Of a stretch of 35,910 nt of DNA, positions 26,116-33,238 are shown piece by piece (the first letter of the stretch is position 1; each line of letters opens with the position of its first letter). The stretch covers positions 29,283-65,192 of the forward strand of contig NZ_RAUX01000037.1 in the NCBI RefSeq assembly GCF_013464485.1, in the 5' to 3' direction. Position numbers and translations under genes: made by a program. Below the pieces are notes generated by a model. It was not told the origin of the DNA, did no database searches, and saw only the letters and a list, made by a program, of their open reading frames with translations. This DNA is from Stenotrophomonas maltophilia. GTDB lineage: Bacteria; Pseudomonadota; Gammaproteobacteria; Xanthomonadales; Xanthomonadaceae.

Positions 26116-27447
26116 TCAGGCGGCGAGGGGATACAGGCCGAACAGCAGGCTGCCGATCATCAGCAGCATCGAGATGGCGATGGCCCACTTCAGGGTGAAC
26201 TTCTGGTGGTCGGCGAATTCGACCTTGGCCAGGCCCACCAGCAGGTAGGTGGACGGCACCAGCGGGCTGAGCAGGTGCACCGGCTGCCCGGCCAGCGAGG
26301 CGCGCGCCATTTCCACCGGGGTAATGCCATAGTTGCTGGCCGCCTCGGACAGGATCGGCAGCACGCCGAAGTAGAACGCGTCGTTGGACATGAAGAAGGT
26401 GAACGGCATCGACGCCACGGCGGTGATCACCGCCAGGTACGGGCCCCACGATTCCGGAATCACCGCCAGGAAGCTGTGCGACATCGCCTCCACCATGCCG
26501 GTGTTGTTGAGGATGCCGGTGAAGATGCCTGCGGCGAAGATCAGCGACACCACCGACAGCACGTTGCCGGCGTGGTTGACCACACGGCGGCGCTGTTCGG
26601 CCAGGTTCGGGTAGTTGATCACCAGCGCGATGGCGAAGCCGACCATGAACAGCACCGGCATCGGCAGCACGCCGATGATCAGCGCGGTCATCAGCGCCAC
26701 GGTCAGCGCCAGATTCACCCACAGCAGCTTCGGGCGCTTGATGTCTTCGGCATCTTCCACGGTCGGCAGCGCATTGCTGTCGTCGGACACGCTGCTGTCC
26801 ATCCAGCTGCCGCCCTTGGGCAGGGTCACCACGCCGAGGCGGCGGCGTTCCTTCAGGCCCAGGTACCAGGCCAGCAGCAGCACGCCGGCACAGGCGATCA
26901 CCATCGACGGGATCAGCGGCACGAACACGTCGGCCGGGTCCACGTGCAGCGCGGTGGCCGCGCGTGCGGTCGGGCCGCCCCACGGGGTCAGGTTCATCAC
27001 ACCGCCGGCAAGGATGGTCACGCAGGTCATGTTCAGCGCGTTCATACCCAGCCGCTGGTACAGCGGCAGCATCGCCGAGACGGTGATCATGTAGGTGGTC
27101 GAGCCATCACCGTCGAGCGAGATCAGCATCGCCAGCACCGCGGTGCCAAACACGATCTTCATCGGATCGCCCTTGACGAAACGCAGGATCACCCGCACCA
27201 GCGGATCGAACAGGCCGGCGTCGATCATCACCCCGAAGTAGAGGATGGCGAACATCAGCATCACACCGGTCGGCGCGATCTTCTTGATGCCCTCCAGCAT
27301 CATCTCGTCGATGCCGGCGCCGAAGCCTCCGATCAGCGCGAACAGGATGGGGATGGTGATCAGGGCGACCAGTGGCGACAGGCGCTTGCTCATGATCAAG
27401 TACATGAACGTAATGACCATGCCAAAGCCGAGGATGCTCAGCATCAT
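26116..27447 (-). CDS. CitMHS family citrate-metal/proton symporter
   Basis: A 443-residue inner-membrane carrier with 11-12 hydrophobic segments. It is of the CitMHS family, which in Bacillus (CitM, CitH) takes up citrate complexed with divalent metal. Family features seen: LISLDGDGSTTYMITVSAMLPLY, the conserved GGVMNLTPWGGPTARAATAL, and the later AGIFTGILNNTGMVEAM and FFMSNDAFYFGVLPIL. Length is standard. A GGAG site precedes the ATG at 27445-27447. It lies between an OprP-like porin and an SDR reductase in one operon, divergent from TctD/TctE genes that in other bacteria control tricarboxylate uptake. Citrate or a close tricarboxylate is therefore the likely substrate. Confidence 0.93.
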   Translation of the reverse strand: MMLSILGFGMVITFMYLIMSKRLSPLVALITIPILFALIGGFGAGIDEMMLEGIKKIAPTGVMLMFAILYFGVMIDAGLFDPLVRVILRFVKGDPMKIVFGTAVLAMLISLDGDGSTTYMITVSAMLPLYQRLGMNALNMTCVTILAGGVMNLTPWGGPTARAATALHVDPADVFVPLIPSMVIACAGVLLLAWYLGLKERRRLGVVTLPKGGSWMDSSVSDDSNALPTVEDAEDIKRPKLLWVNLALTVALMTALIIGVLPMPVLFMVGFAIALVINYPNLAEQRRRVVNHAGNVLSVVSLIFAAGIFTGILNNTGMVEAMSHSFLAVIPESWGPYLAVITAVASMPFTFFMSNDAFYFGVLPILSEAASNYGITPVEMARASLAGQPVHLLSPLVPSTYLLVGLAKVEFADHQKFTLKWAIAISMLLMIGSLLFGLYPLAA

Positions 27448-27491
27448 CTGCGGACTCCTTGCGAAAACAGGACGTGGGGACGTGGAAGGGG

Positions 27492-27510
27492 CCCGGGCGG
27501 CATGCCCGGG
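27492..27510. repeat. intercistronic hairpin CCCGGGC / GCCCGGG
   Basis: A 7-bp stem with a 5-nt loop between the porin stop and the transporter start. It has no T-run. In this place it could protect the upstream porin message from 3' exonucleases and so favour porin over transporter. It resembles the GCCGGGC hairpins elsewhere in the window. Confidence 0.6.
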
Positions 27511-27519
27511 GTATCAGGC

Positions 27520-28695
27520 TTAGAAGTCGTACTGCAGGCGCCCGGTGACCGCGCGCGTGCGGTCCACCGTCATCCCGGCCAGGCGGTCGCGGTTACGGCT
27601 TTCGATCACGTTGAGCATGAAGCGCAGGTTGTCGCGCAGGTACCAGTTGCCGCCCAGGGTCCAGGCTTCGGTGCTGCCGCGGCGCAGGTCCGGCGCACCA
27701 TCCAGGTGCTGTGCGCCCCACATCTGGTCATAGCGCAGCGCCACTTCGAAGGCACCGGCCTTGTGGCGGATGTCCTTGACCCGTGCGAAGCGGCCGGTCT
27801 TGCGATCGTATGCGCGGCTTTCACCGGTGACGAACCAGCTGAGCATGCCGTAGGCGGACATCACATCACCCCGCTGGGCGCCGTCGTCGAAGGTGGCACC
27901 GCTGAATTCACCCTGCCAGGACAGTGGGCCGCGCACCTGCGCGTATTCCAGCGACCACTTGTTGACGTCGGTATCGCGGCCGGCAGAGAAATCGACCAGG
28001 GTCAGGCGGCTTTCGTCGGACAGGTGGCCGGCCGGGCGCGGGCGGATCTTCAGGCCCGGGGTACCATTGCTGCCGGGGTTGTCGTAGGCCTCGCGGGCCA
28101 GCGACAGACCCAGGTGCAGCACGTCGCCGTCGCTGGGCGCGGGCGCCCAGGTGACGCGGCCACCGGCGGCCCGGCCCTTCACCTGCCAGGCGTCGATGCT
28201 TTCCAGGCTGTAGACGCTGGCCGCCCAGGTGAAATCACCCGGATTGGCCTGCCAGGACGCACCCAGGCGGTACAGCGGCGCCAGCGTGGTTCCTGCGTTG
28301 CCGCGCTCCAGGAAGCTGCCGTAGTTGGAGCTGGTGCGGTCATCCAGCGAGAAGTACTGCTTGAACTGGCCGACGGTGAGCTTGCCGGCCTTGCCGAAGC
28401 GGCGTGCCAGGTACACGTCCTTGGCCTCGACGCGGTCGCCGGAGAAATCGGCTTCCAGCTTGTAGTCGACCACGAAGAACTTGCCGGACACGTCAACCCA
28501 CGCGCGGCGGATTTCGGTGTCGTCCTTGTTCGGGGTGCCGCGGTTGTCGTTGTCGAAGGTGGCGAAGTCCAGGTGCAGGCGGCCACCCAGGGTGGCGGTG
28601 ACCGGACGGTCGTCTTCGGCAGCGAAGGCTGGCGCCGACAGGGCAGCCAGCGCCATCATGGCGGCAGGACGCCGCCAGGCAAACGTGAATTCCAC
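27520..28695 (-). CDS. OprP/OprO-like outer-membrane porin
   Basis: A 391-residue beta-barrel porin of the phosphate-selective OprP/OprO family. A signal peptide ends SAPAFA before AEDDRPV. The barrel starts GGRLHLDFATFDND and has the family strands FFVVDYKLEADFSGDRVEAKDVYLARRF (spread over two strands), GKLTVGQFKQYFSLDD and LEYAQVRGPLSWQGEF. It ends with the sorting Phe of LQYDF. It begins with GTG at 28693-28695, preceded by GGAGGG. Despite the family name, its place at the head of a CitMHS operon suggests it passes citrate or another anion across the outer membrane. It is probably activated by the divergently encoded TctD. Confidence 0.9.
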   Translation of the reverse strand: MEFTFAWRRPAAMMALAALSAPAFAAEDDRPVTATLGGRLHLDFATFDNDNRGTPNKDDTEIRRAWVDVSGKFFVVDYKLEADFSGDRVEAKDVYLARRFGKAGKLTVGQFKQYFSLDDRTSSNYGSFLERGNAGTTLAPLYRLGASWQANPGDFTWAASVYSLESIDAWQVKGRAAGGRVTWAPAPSDGDVLHLGLSLAREAYDNPGSNGTPGLKIRPRPAGHLSDESRLTLVDFSAGRDTDVNKWSLEYAQVRGPLSWQGEFSGATFDDGAQRGDVMSAYGMLSWFVTGESRAYDRKTGRFARVKDIRHKAGAFEVALRYDQMWGAQHLDGAPDLRRGSTEAWTLGGNWYLRDNLRFMLNVIESRNRDRLAGMTVDRTRAVTGRLQYDF

Positions 28696-28891
28696 AAACC
28701 CTCCCAGGTGCGCGCCAGGCGCGCGGCAATCGTGGGCACCGGACGGTGCGCGGCCGCAGTCTGGGTCGTCGTAGCTGTCATCGTCCTGTCAGCAATTTGT
28801 GCGGTGCAGCGTAAATGGACGCCGGGCCACGCCCGGCGGGCGGACCCGGCACCATGCGGTAGCATTCGTTTCCCCTCCCACCCCCGTGCCC
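28696..28891. promoter_or_regulatory. divergent promoter region, porin operon / tctDE
   Basis: A 196-bp gap between the two divergent transcription units. It should hold both promoters and TctD-binding direct repeats, but I could not pick out a convincing -35/-10 or repeat pair. The half near tctD carries the hairpin at 28820-28838. Confidence 0.5.
28820..28838. repeat. short GC hairpin, CGCCGGGC-CAC-GCCCGGCG
   Basis: Same 8-bp stem as at 7798-7816, with one loop base changed. It lies 54 bp before the TctD start codon and so may be in its 5' leader; a related hairpin closes the same operon at 32028-32052. Confidence 0.7.
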
Positions 28892-29581
28892 ATGCGCCTG
28901 CTGCTGGTCGAAGACAACCCGGATCTGGCCGATGCGATCATCCGTCGCATGCGTCGCAGTGGCCATGCCGTGGACTGGCAGGCCGACGGCCTGGCTGCCG
29001 CCAGCGTGCTGCGCTACCAGAACTTCGACCTGGTGGTGCTGGATATCGGCCTGCCCAAGCTCGATGGCCTGCGCGTGCTGGCCGGCATGCGCGAGCGCGG
29101 CGACAGCACGCCGGTGTTGATGCTGACCGCACGCGATGGCATCGAAGACCGTGTGCAGGCGCTGGATGTCGGCGCCGACGACTACCTGGGCAAACCGTTC
29201 GATTTCCGCGAGTTCGAAGCGCGCTGCCGCGTGCTGCTGCGGCGTGCGCGTGGCCAGGCCAGCGAAGTGGTGCAGATCGGTGGCTTCCAGTTCGACAACG
29301 CGGCGCACCGGGTCAGTCTCGACGGTGAACCGATCGAACTGCCCAACCGCGAGTACCGGCTGCTGGAGATCCTGGTCGGCCGCCTCGGCCAGGTGGTCGG
29401 CAAGGACGAAATCGGCAACGGCCTGTTCGGCTTCGACGACGAAGCCGGCCCGAATGCAATCGAGCTGTATGTGGGTCGCCTGAGAAAGAAGCTGGCAGGC
29501 GCACCGCTGCGCATCACCACGGTGCGCGGCGTTGGCTACCTGCTGGAAACCAGTGATGACAGCGCCGACGCCGATGGCTGA
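28892..29581 (+). CDS. tctD: OmpR-family response regulator, TctD-like
   Basis: A 229-residue two-component regulator. The receiver has D8, phospho-acceptor Asp51 in LVVLDIGLPKLDG, and Lys101 in ADDYLGKPFDF. The C-terminal winged helix has LPNREYRLLEILVGRLGQVVGKDEI, the recognition region NAIELYVGRLRKKL and the wing ITTVRGVGYLLE. It is expected to activate the divergent porin-CitMHS-SDR operon when phosphorylated by the kinase encoded next. ATG 28892 is chosen because the receiver begins there. It overlaps the kinase gene by 26 bp. The name is by family and context, not by unique sequence signature. Confidence 0.93.
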   Translation: MRLLLVEDNPDLADAIIRRMRRSGHAVDWQADGLAAASVLRYQNFDLVVLDIGLPKLDGLRVLAGMRERGDSTPVLMLTARDGIEDRVQALDVGADDYLGKPFDFREFEARCRVLLRRARGQASEVVQIGGFQFDNAAHRVSLDGEPIELPNREYRLLEILVGRLGQVVGKDEIGNGLFGFDDEAGPNAIELYVGRLRKKLAGAPLRITTVRGVGYLLETSDDSADADG

Positions 29582-30965
29582 CGCGCGTACCGCGAATGCC
29601 GCACCGGGCTCGCTGCGGCGCACGCTGCTGCTCTACCTCGGCGCGTTGCTGGCGGTGTTCGCGGTGGCCCTGCTGTTTGCCGCGCGCGGCTATGGCCAGC
29701 GCGCCGCCAACCGTTCCTACGATCACCTGCTGGTGTCCTCGGCGTTGTCCATTGCCGATTCGGTGGCCCTGGTCGATGGCCAATGGCAGGTCGATCTGCC
29801 TTATGCCGCGTTGGACCTGCTGGCGATGGCCCCGGAAGACCGTGTGTTCTATCGGGTGGCCGACAGCCGCGGCAACCTGATCACCGGCTACGGCGACCTG
29901 CCGCCGCCGCCGCGCCGGCCCGGCACGCAACCGCAGCTGTTTGATGCGGCGTACAGCGGCGAGACCGTGCGCTTCGTGGTGGTCGGCCGCAGTTTCGCAG
30001 CCGCCTCGGCGCAGGGGGAGGTACAGGTGCAGGTCGGCCAGACCCGGCGAGCGCGCGAAGCGGTCGCGCAGGACATGGTCAACCGTGCATTGCTGGCGAT
30101 CGGTGTGCTGTCCGGCCTGCTGCTGGCGCTGGTGGCCTTTGGCGTGCATCGCGCGTTCCGGCCACTGGTGCGGGTGGAGCGCGAGCTGTCGCGGCGCGAA
30201 CCGTCCGACCTGAAACCGCTGGATGCGCGCGTGCCGCGCGAGATGGACCAGATGGTAGCGGCGTTGAACCGCTTCATGGAGCGCCTGTCCAGCAGCAACG
30301 AGACGCTGCGAGCGTTCATGGCCGAGGCCGCGCATCAGATGCGCACGCCGCTGGCGGCGCTGCGCGCGCAGGCACAGCTGGCGCTGGATGATGACGATCC
30401 GGAAGACATGCGACGCAGCCTGCAGGCGATCGAGCGCAATGCCACCCACATGAGCCGGTTGTTGAACCAGCTGCTCAGCGATGCCAGCGTGATCCATCGC
30501 TCGCATCTGCAGCGCTTTGCGGCGGTGGACCTGGCCGAGACTGTGCACCAGGCCCTGCATGAAGCCCTGCCGCAGGCCGGCCCAGCACCGCGCGTGCAAC
30601 TTGCGATGACCGCCGAGCCGGTTCAGGTGCACGGCGACGCGCTGCTGCTGCGCGAGGCGATCAAGAACCTGGTCGACAACGCACTGAAGTACGGCGGCGA
30701 GGGCCCGTTGCAGATCGCGCTGACCGTGGAAGGCGGTCAGGCAGTGCTGACCATTGCCGACCATGGCGCAGGCATCGCGCCTGCTGATGCCGAACGCGTG
30801 TTCGAGCGCTTCGCCCGTGGCGAAGGCGCGCCGTCCGGCGGCGCCGGGCTCGGCCTGGCCATCGTCAAGCGCGTGGTCGACAGCCATGGCGGTCGCATCG
30901 ACCTCAGCAACCGCCCGCAAGGCGGGCTGATCGCCACCATCCGCCTGCCCCGGAGCAGTTCATGA
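29556..30965 (+). CDS. tctE: sensor histidine kinase, TctE-like
   Basis: A 469-residue inner-membrane kinase. It has a span at about 23-43, a periplasmic part (about 44-170) of the TctE N-terminal type, and a second span at about 177-196. After a HAMP-like linker comes the phospho-acceptor His260 in AEAAHQMRTPLAALR. The ATPase domain has the N box NLVDNALKYG (N371, N375), ADHGAGI and GGAGLGLAIV. Relatives respond to tricarboxylates such as citrate. ATG 29556 has a GGAAA site inside the TctD gene; ATG 29574 is a weaker option. Its TGA overlaps the start of the binding-protein gene as ATGA, so kinase and binding protein are made in step. Confidence 0.93.
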   Translation: MTAPTPMADARTANAAPGSLRRTLLLYLGALLAVFAVALLFAARGYGQRAANRSYDHLLVSSALSIADSVALVDGQWQVDLPYAALDLLAMAPEDRVFYRVADSRGNLITGYGDLPPPPRRPGTQPQLFDAAYSGETVRFVVVGRSFAAASAQGEVQVQVGQTRRAREAVAQDMVNRALLAIGVLSGLLLALVAFGVHRAFRPLVRVERELSRREPSDLKPLDARVPREMDQMVAALNRFMERLSSSNETLRAFMAEAAHQMRTPLAALRAQAQLALDDDDPEDMRRSLQAIERNATHMSRLLNQLLSDASVIHRSHLQRFAAVDLAETVHQALHEALPQAGPAPRVQLAMTAEPVQVHGDALLLREAIKNLVDNALKYGGEGPLQIALTVEGGQAVLTIADHGAGIAPADAERVFERFARGEGAPSGGAGLGLAIVKRVVDSHGGRIDLSNRPQGGLIATIRLPRSSS

Positions 30966-32017
30966 TCCGTGTGTTCGCCACTGCCCTGGCCCTGTTGCTG
31001 GCCCTGCCGGCGCTGGCAGCACCCGGCGAGGTGCGCCGATTCCCGGCACAGGGAAAAACCACCGCGCAGCTGCGCATCCACGGCACCACCGACATCGAAG
31101 TGTTCGCGGTGGTGATCGCCGACTACCAGCGCCTGCATCCCGGCACCGAGGTGGTGTACGAAGACATCATCACCCAGGACCTGTACGCGCGTTACCTGCA
31201 CGACCGCGGTGGACCGGCATCGCCGGACCTGCTGATCTCCAGCGGCATGGACCTGCAGACCAAACTGGTCAACGACGGCCACGCGCTGCCGCATCGTTCG
31301 GCGCAGACCGCTGCGCTACCAGCCTGGGCGCAGTGGCGCAGCGAGGCCTTCGGCATCAGCTACGAGCCGGTGGTGATGGTCTACAACACCCGCGCACTGT
31401 CGGCTGCGAAGGTGCCGCATACGCGTCGGCAACTGCTGGACCGGCTGCGCGCCGAAGGCGCCCCCCTGCGCGGCAGGGTCGGCACCTATGACATCGAGCG
31501 CAGCAGCGTCGGCTACCTGCTGTCTACCCAGGATGCGCAGCGTGGCAGCATCGCTGGCGCGTTGCTGGGCGCGCTGGGCGACAACGACGTGGTGCGCGAA
31601 GAGCGCACCGGTGTTCTGCTGGACAAGGTTGCCAGCGGACAGCTGTCGCTGGTCTACAACGTGCTCGGCTCCTACGCGCAGGCGCGCATCGACGCGGGTG
31701 CCCCGCTGGCGATTGTGGAGCCCGAGGACTACACGCTGGTGGTGCTGCGTACCGCGGTGATTCCAGGCACCGGCCCACACCCGGAAGAAGCCCGACGCTT
31801 CCTCGACTACCTGTTGTCACCGCGTGGCCAGCAGGTGCTGTCGCGCGAGGCGCGGCTGATGCCGATCGTGACCGGCAATGCACGTGGCGACGATGCGCCC
31901 GGCCGCAGCCGCCGCCCGATCCAGCTGGGTCCGGGCCTGCTGGTGTATCTGGATGCACTCAAGCGCCGTCAGTTCCTCGATGCCTGGCGCAGCAGCGTGG
32001 AGCCGGCAGGGCGCTGA
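30962..32017 (+). CDS. periplasmic solute-binding protein (iron/ABC type), orphan
   Basis: A 351-residue extracellular binding protein of the AfuA/FutA-like group. A signal peptide is cleaved after LPALA. The mature domain has LRIHGTTDIEVFAVVIADYQRLHPGTEVVYED, DLLISSGMDLQTKL, the hinge FGISYEPVVMVYNTRAL and the C-lobe PHPEEARRFLDYLLSPRGQQVL. No permease or ATPase gene is near, so it does not look like part of a transporter. Its ATG overlaps the TctE stop, which argues that it delivers a ligand to the kinase or competes for it. It could bind citrate or a metal-citrate complex; that is inference from position. Confidence 0.88.
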   Translation: MIRVFATALALLLALPALAAPGEVRRFPAQGKTTAQLRIHGTTDIEVFAVVIADYQRLHPGTEVVYEDIITQDLYARYLHDRGGPASPDLLISSGMDLQTKLVNDGHALPHRSAQTAALPAWAQWRSEAFGISYEPVVMVYNTRALSAAKVPHTRRQLLDRLRAEGAPLRGRVGTYDIERSSVGYLLSTQDAQRGSIAGALLGALGDNDVVREERTGVLLDKVASGQLSLVYNVLGSYAQARIDAGAPLAIVEPEDYTLVVLRTAVIPGTGPHPEEARRFLDYLLSPRGQQVLSREARLMPIVTGNARGDDAPGRSRRPIQLGPGLLVYLDALKRRQFLDAWRSSVEPAGR

Positions 32018-32027
32018 TGCTCTGGTT

Positions 32028-32052
32028 GCGTCGGGCCATGCCCGGCAGACGC
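32028..32052. repeat. GC hairpin after the tct operon
   Basis: GCGT-CGGGC-CAT-GCCCG-GCAG-ACGC: a 5-bp GC stem with a CAT loop, extended by GCGT/ACGC across an asymmetric bulge. It lies 11 bp after the binding-protein stop and shares the CGGGCCATGCCCG core with 7798-7816. Confidence 0.6.
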
Positions 32053-32077
32053 GGTTTGCTGCCCGTACAATGGCGGC

Positions 32078-32728
32078 ATGAGCGAATACACCATTCTGAT
32101 CGCCGATGACCACCCGCTGCTGCGTTCGGCGGTGGTGCAGTCATTGCGGCAGAGCCTGCCGCTGGCGCAGGTGCGCGAGGTCGCCAGCGCCGATGCGCTT
32201 GCCGCCGCGCTCGACGCGCATCCGGATGTGGACTTGGTGCTGCTCGACCTGACCATGCCTGGTGCGCACGGTTTCTCCGCGCTGCTGCACGTGCGCGGCT
32301 CGCACCCGGACATTCCGGTGGTGATCCTCTCGTCCAACGATCATCCGCGGGTGATCCGCCGCGCCCAGCAGTTCGGCGCGGCCGGTTTCATCCCGAAGTC
32401 TGCGCCGGCCGAGACCATCGGCGAAGCCGTGCAGGCGGTGCTCGATGGTGGCCTGTGGTTCCCGGCGATGGCCGCCGAGCGTTCGGAGGCCGATGCGTTG
32501 CTTGCCAGCCGCCTGGCGCAACTGACCCCGCAGCAGTTTCGCGTGCTGCTGTGCCTGGCCGATGGGCTGCTCAACAAGCAGATCGCCTACACGCTGGGGC
32601 TGGCGGAAAACACGGTGAAGGTGCATGTCACCGCGATCCTGAAGAAACTCGAGTGCCATAGCCGCACCCAGGCAGCGGTGCTGGTGAAGGCGCTGGAGCC
32701 GGAAGGCGACGCCGGCGCCGGGCTGTAG
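32078..32728 (+). CDS. NarL/FixJ-family response regulator
   Basis: A 216-residue two-component regulator: receiver with ADDHPLLR (D10, D11), phospho-acceptor Asp57 in LVLLDLTMPG, and Lys107 in GFIPKSAP. A LuxR-type helix-turn-helix at about 147-205 follows (LTPQQFRVLLCLADGLLNKQIAYTLGLAENTVKVHV, then KKLECHSRTQAAV). It faces the hybrid kinase gene at 33239-35881 and is its likely phosphorylation partner. Comparable hybrid kinase/NarL pairs in other gammaproteobacteria regulate carbon or acetate/alcohol use. The target genes are unknown. The stop TAG is the first part of a GTAG-headed inverted repeat arm (32725-32758). Confidence 0.92.
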   Translation: MSEYTILIADDHPLLRSAVVQSLRQSLPLAQVREVASADALAAALDAHPDVDLVLLDLTMPGAHGFSALLHVRGSHPDIPVVILSSNDHPRVIRRAQQFGAAGFIPKSAPAETIGEAVQAVLDGGLWFPAMAAERSEADALLASRLAQLTPQQFRVLLCLADGLLNKQIAYTLGLAENTVKVHVTAILKKLECHSRTQAAVLVKALEPEGDAGAGL

Positions 32729-32767
32729 TTTCCCGCCAACGGCGCAGCCCCTCGTGGGAGGGTAGAG

Positions 32768-32790
32768 GTAGAGTCGACTGTTAGTCGACT
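32768..32790 (+). repeat. single GTAG-headed REP, stem AGTCGACT
   Basis: GTAG (32768-32771) followed by AGTCGACT-GTT-AGTCGACT, an 8-bp stem with a 3-nt loop. It has the same layout as the SMAG-type elements at 16071-16501 but a different stem. Confidence 0.75.
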
Positions 32791-32802
32791 TGTGCCGTGG
32801 CT

Positions 32803-32849
32803 GGCCGGGTGGGTAGCGCGGACACCCCGCACTACACACCCACCCGGCC
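32803..32849. repeat. 47-bp hairpin, arms GGCCGGGTGGGT / ACCCACCCGGCC
   Basis: Perfect 12-bp outer arms, then an inner TAG/CTA pair and a GCGG-ACAC-CCGC hairpin. The outer 7 bases (GGCCGGG) equal the arm start of structured copy C at 33078. Confidence 0.75.
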
Positions 32850-32871
32850 GCTGACAGATTCCGATGGTCTG

Positions 32872-33056
32872 CCACCCACGGATAAGAAAAAGAAGATCAA
32901 AAGCAAAAGCAGCCTGGCAGGCCGCCTTTTGTAGAGCCGAGCCCACGCTCGGCTGCTTTCCGGCCGGTCCTCGAAGCCGAGCATGGGCTCGGCTCTACAC
33001 GAGCAAGCGCAGCGCAGCGGCCCGCTTTTGATCTTCTTTTTCTTCTCCGTGGGTGG
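32872..33056. repeat. 33-bp inverted repeat enclosing a REP doublet
   Basis: Arms at 32872-32904 and 33024-33056 match at 32 of 33 positions and include the A-rich stretch AAGAAAAAGAAGATCAAAAG. Within lie two GTAG-headed elements at 32931-32954 and 32975-32998. They share the stem AGCCGAGC/GCTCGGCT with the tandem array at 16 kb and are arranged tail to tail. Confidence 0.85.
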
Positions 33057-33077
33057 ACGCGCACGGAACTTGTCCGT

Positions 33078-33181
33078 GGCCGGGTAGATGGGCTGCGCAG
33101 GGGCGTGAGCCGCATGGATGCGGCGACCGAGCTTACAGGGATGTACTTGCAGCGTCCCCTGCGCAGCCCATCTACCCGGCC
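33078..33181 (+). repeat. structured repeat element, copy C (paired CANGGANG hairpins)
   Basis: Perfect 26-bp arms (33078-33103 and 33156-33181) close a 52-nt core (33104-33155), the same length as copy B and alignable to it without gaps. Hairpin 1 is GCCGC-ATGGAT-GCGGC. Hairpin 2 is TAC-AGGGAT-GTA. Both loops fit CANGGANG. The second reads ACAGGGAUGU as RNA, very close to the CsrA SELEX consensus RUACARGGAUGU. Confidence 0.8.
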
Positions 33182-33238
33182 CCACCGATGAGCTGCTTTG
33201 CGCGACCACCCACGAGGGGCTGCGCCGTTGGCTGGAAA

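Noticed and set aside
26008-29328. Very long open frame (1106 codons) on the plus strand
   Set aside because: It is antisense to the SDR, CitMHS and porin genes, which have clear domains; long antisense frames are expected at this GC content. Its histidine/glutamine-rich translation has no fold.
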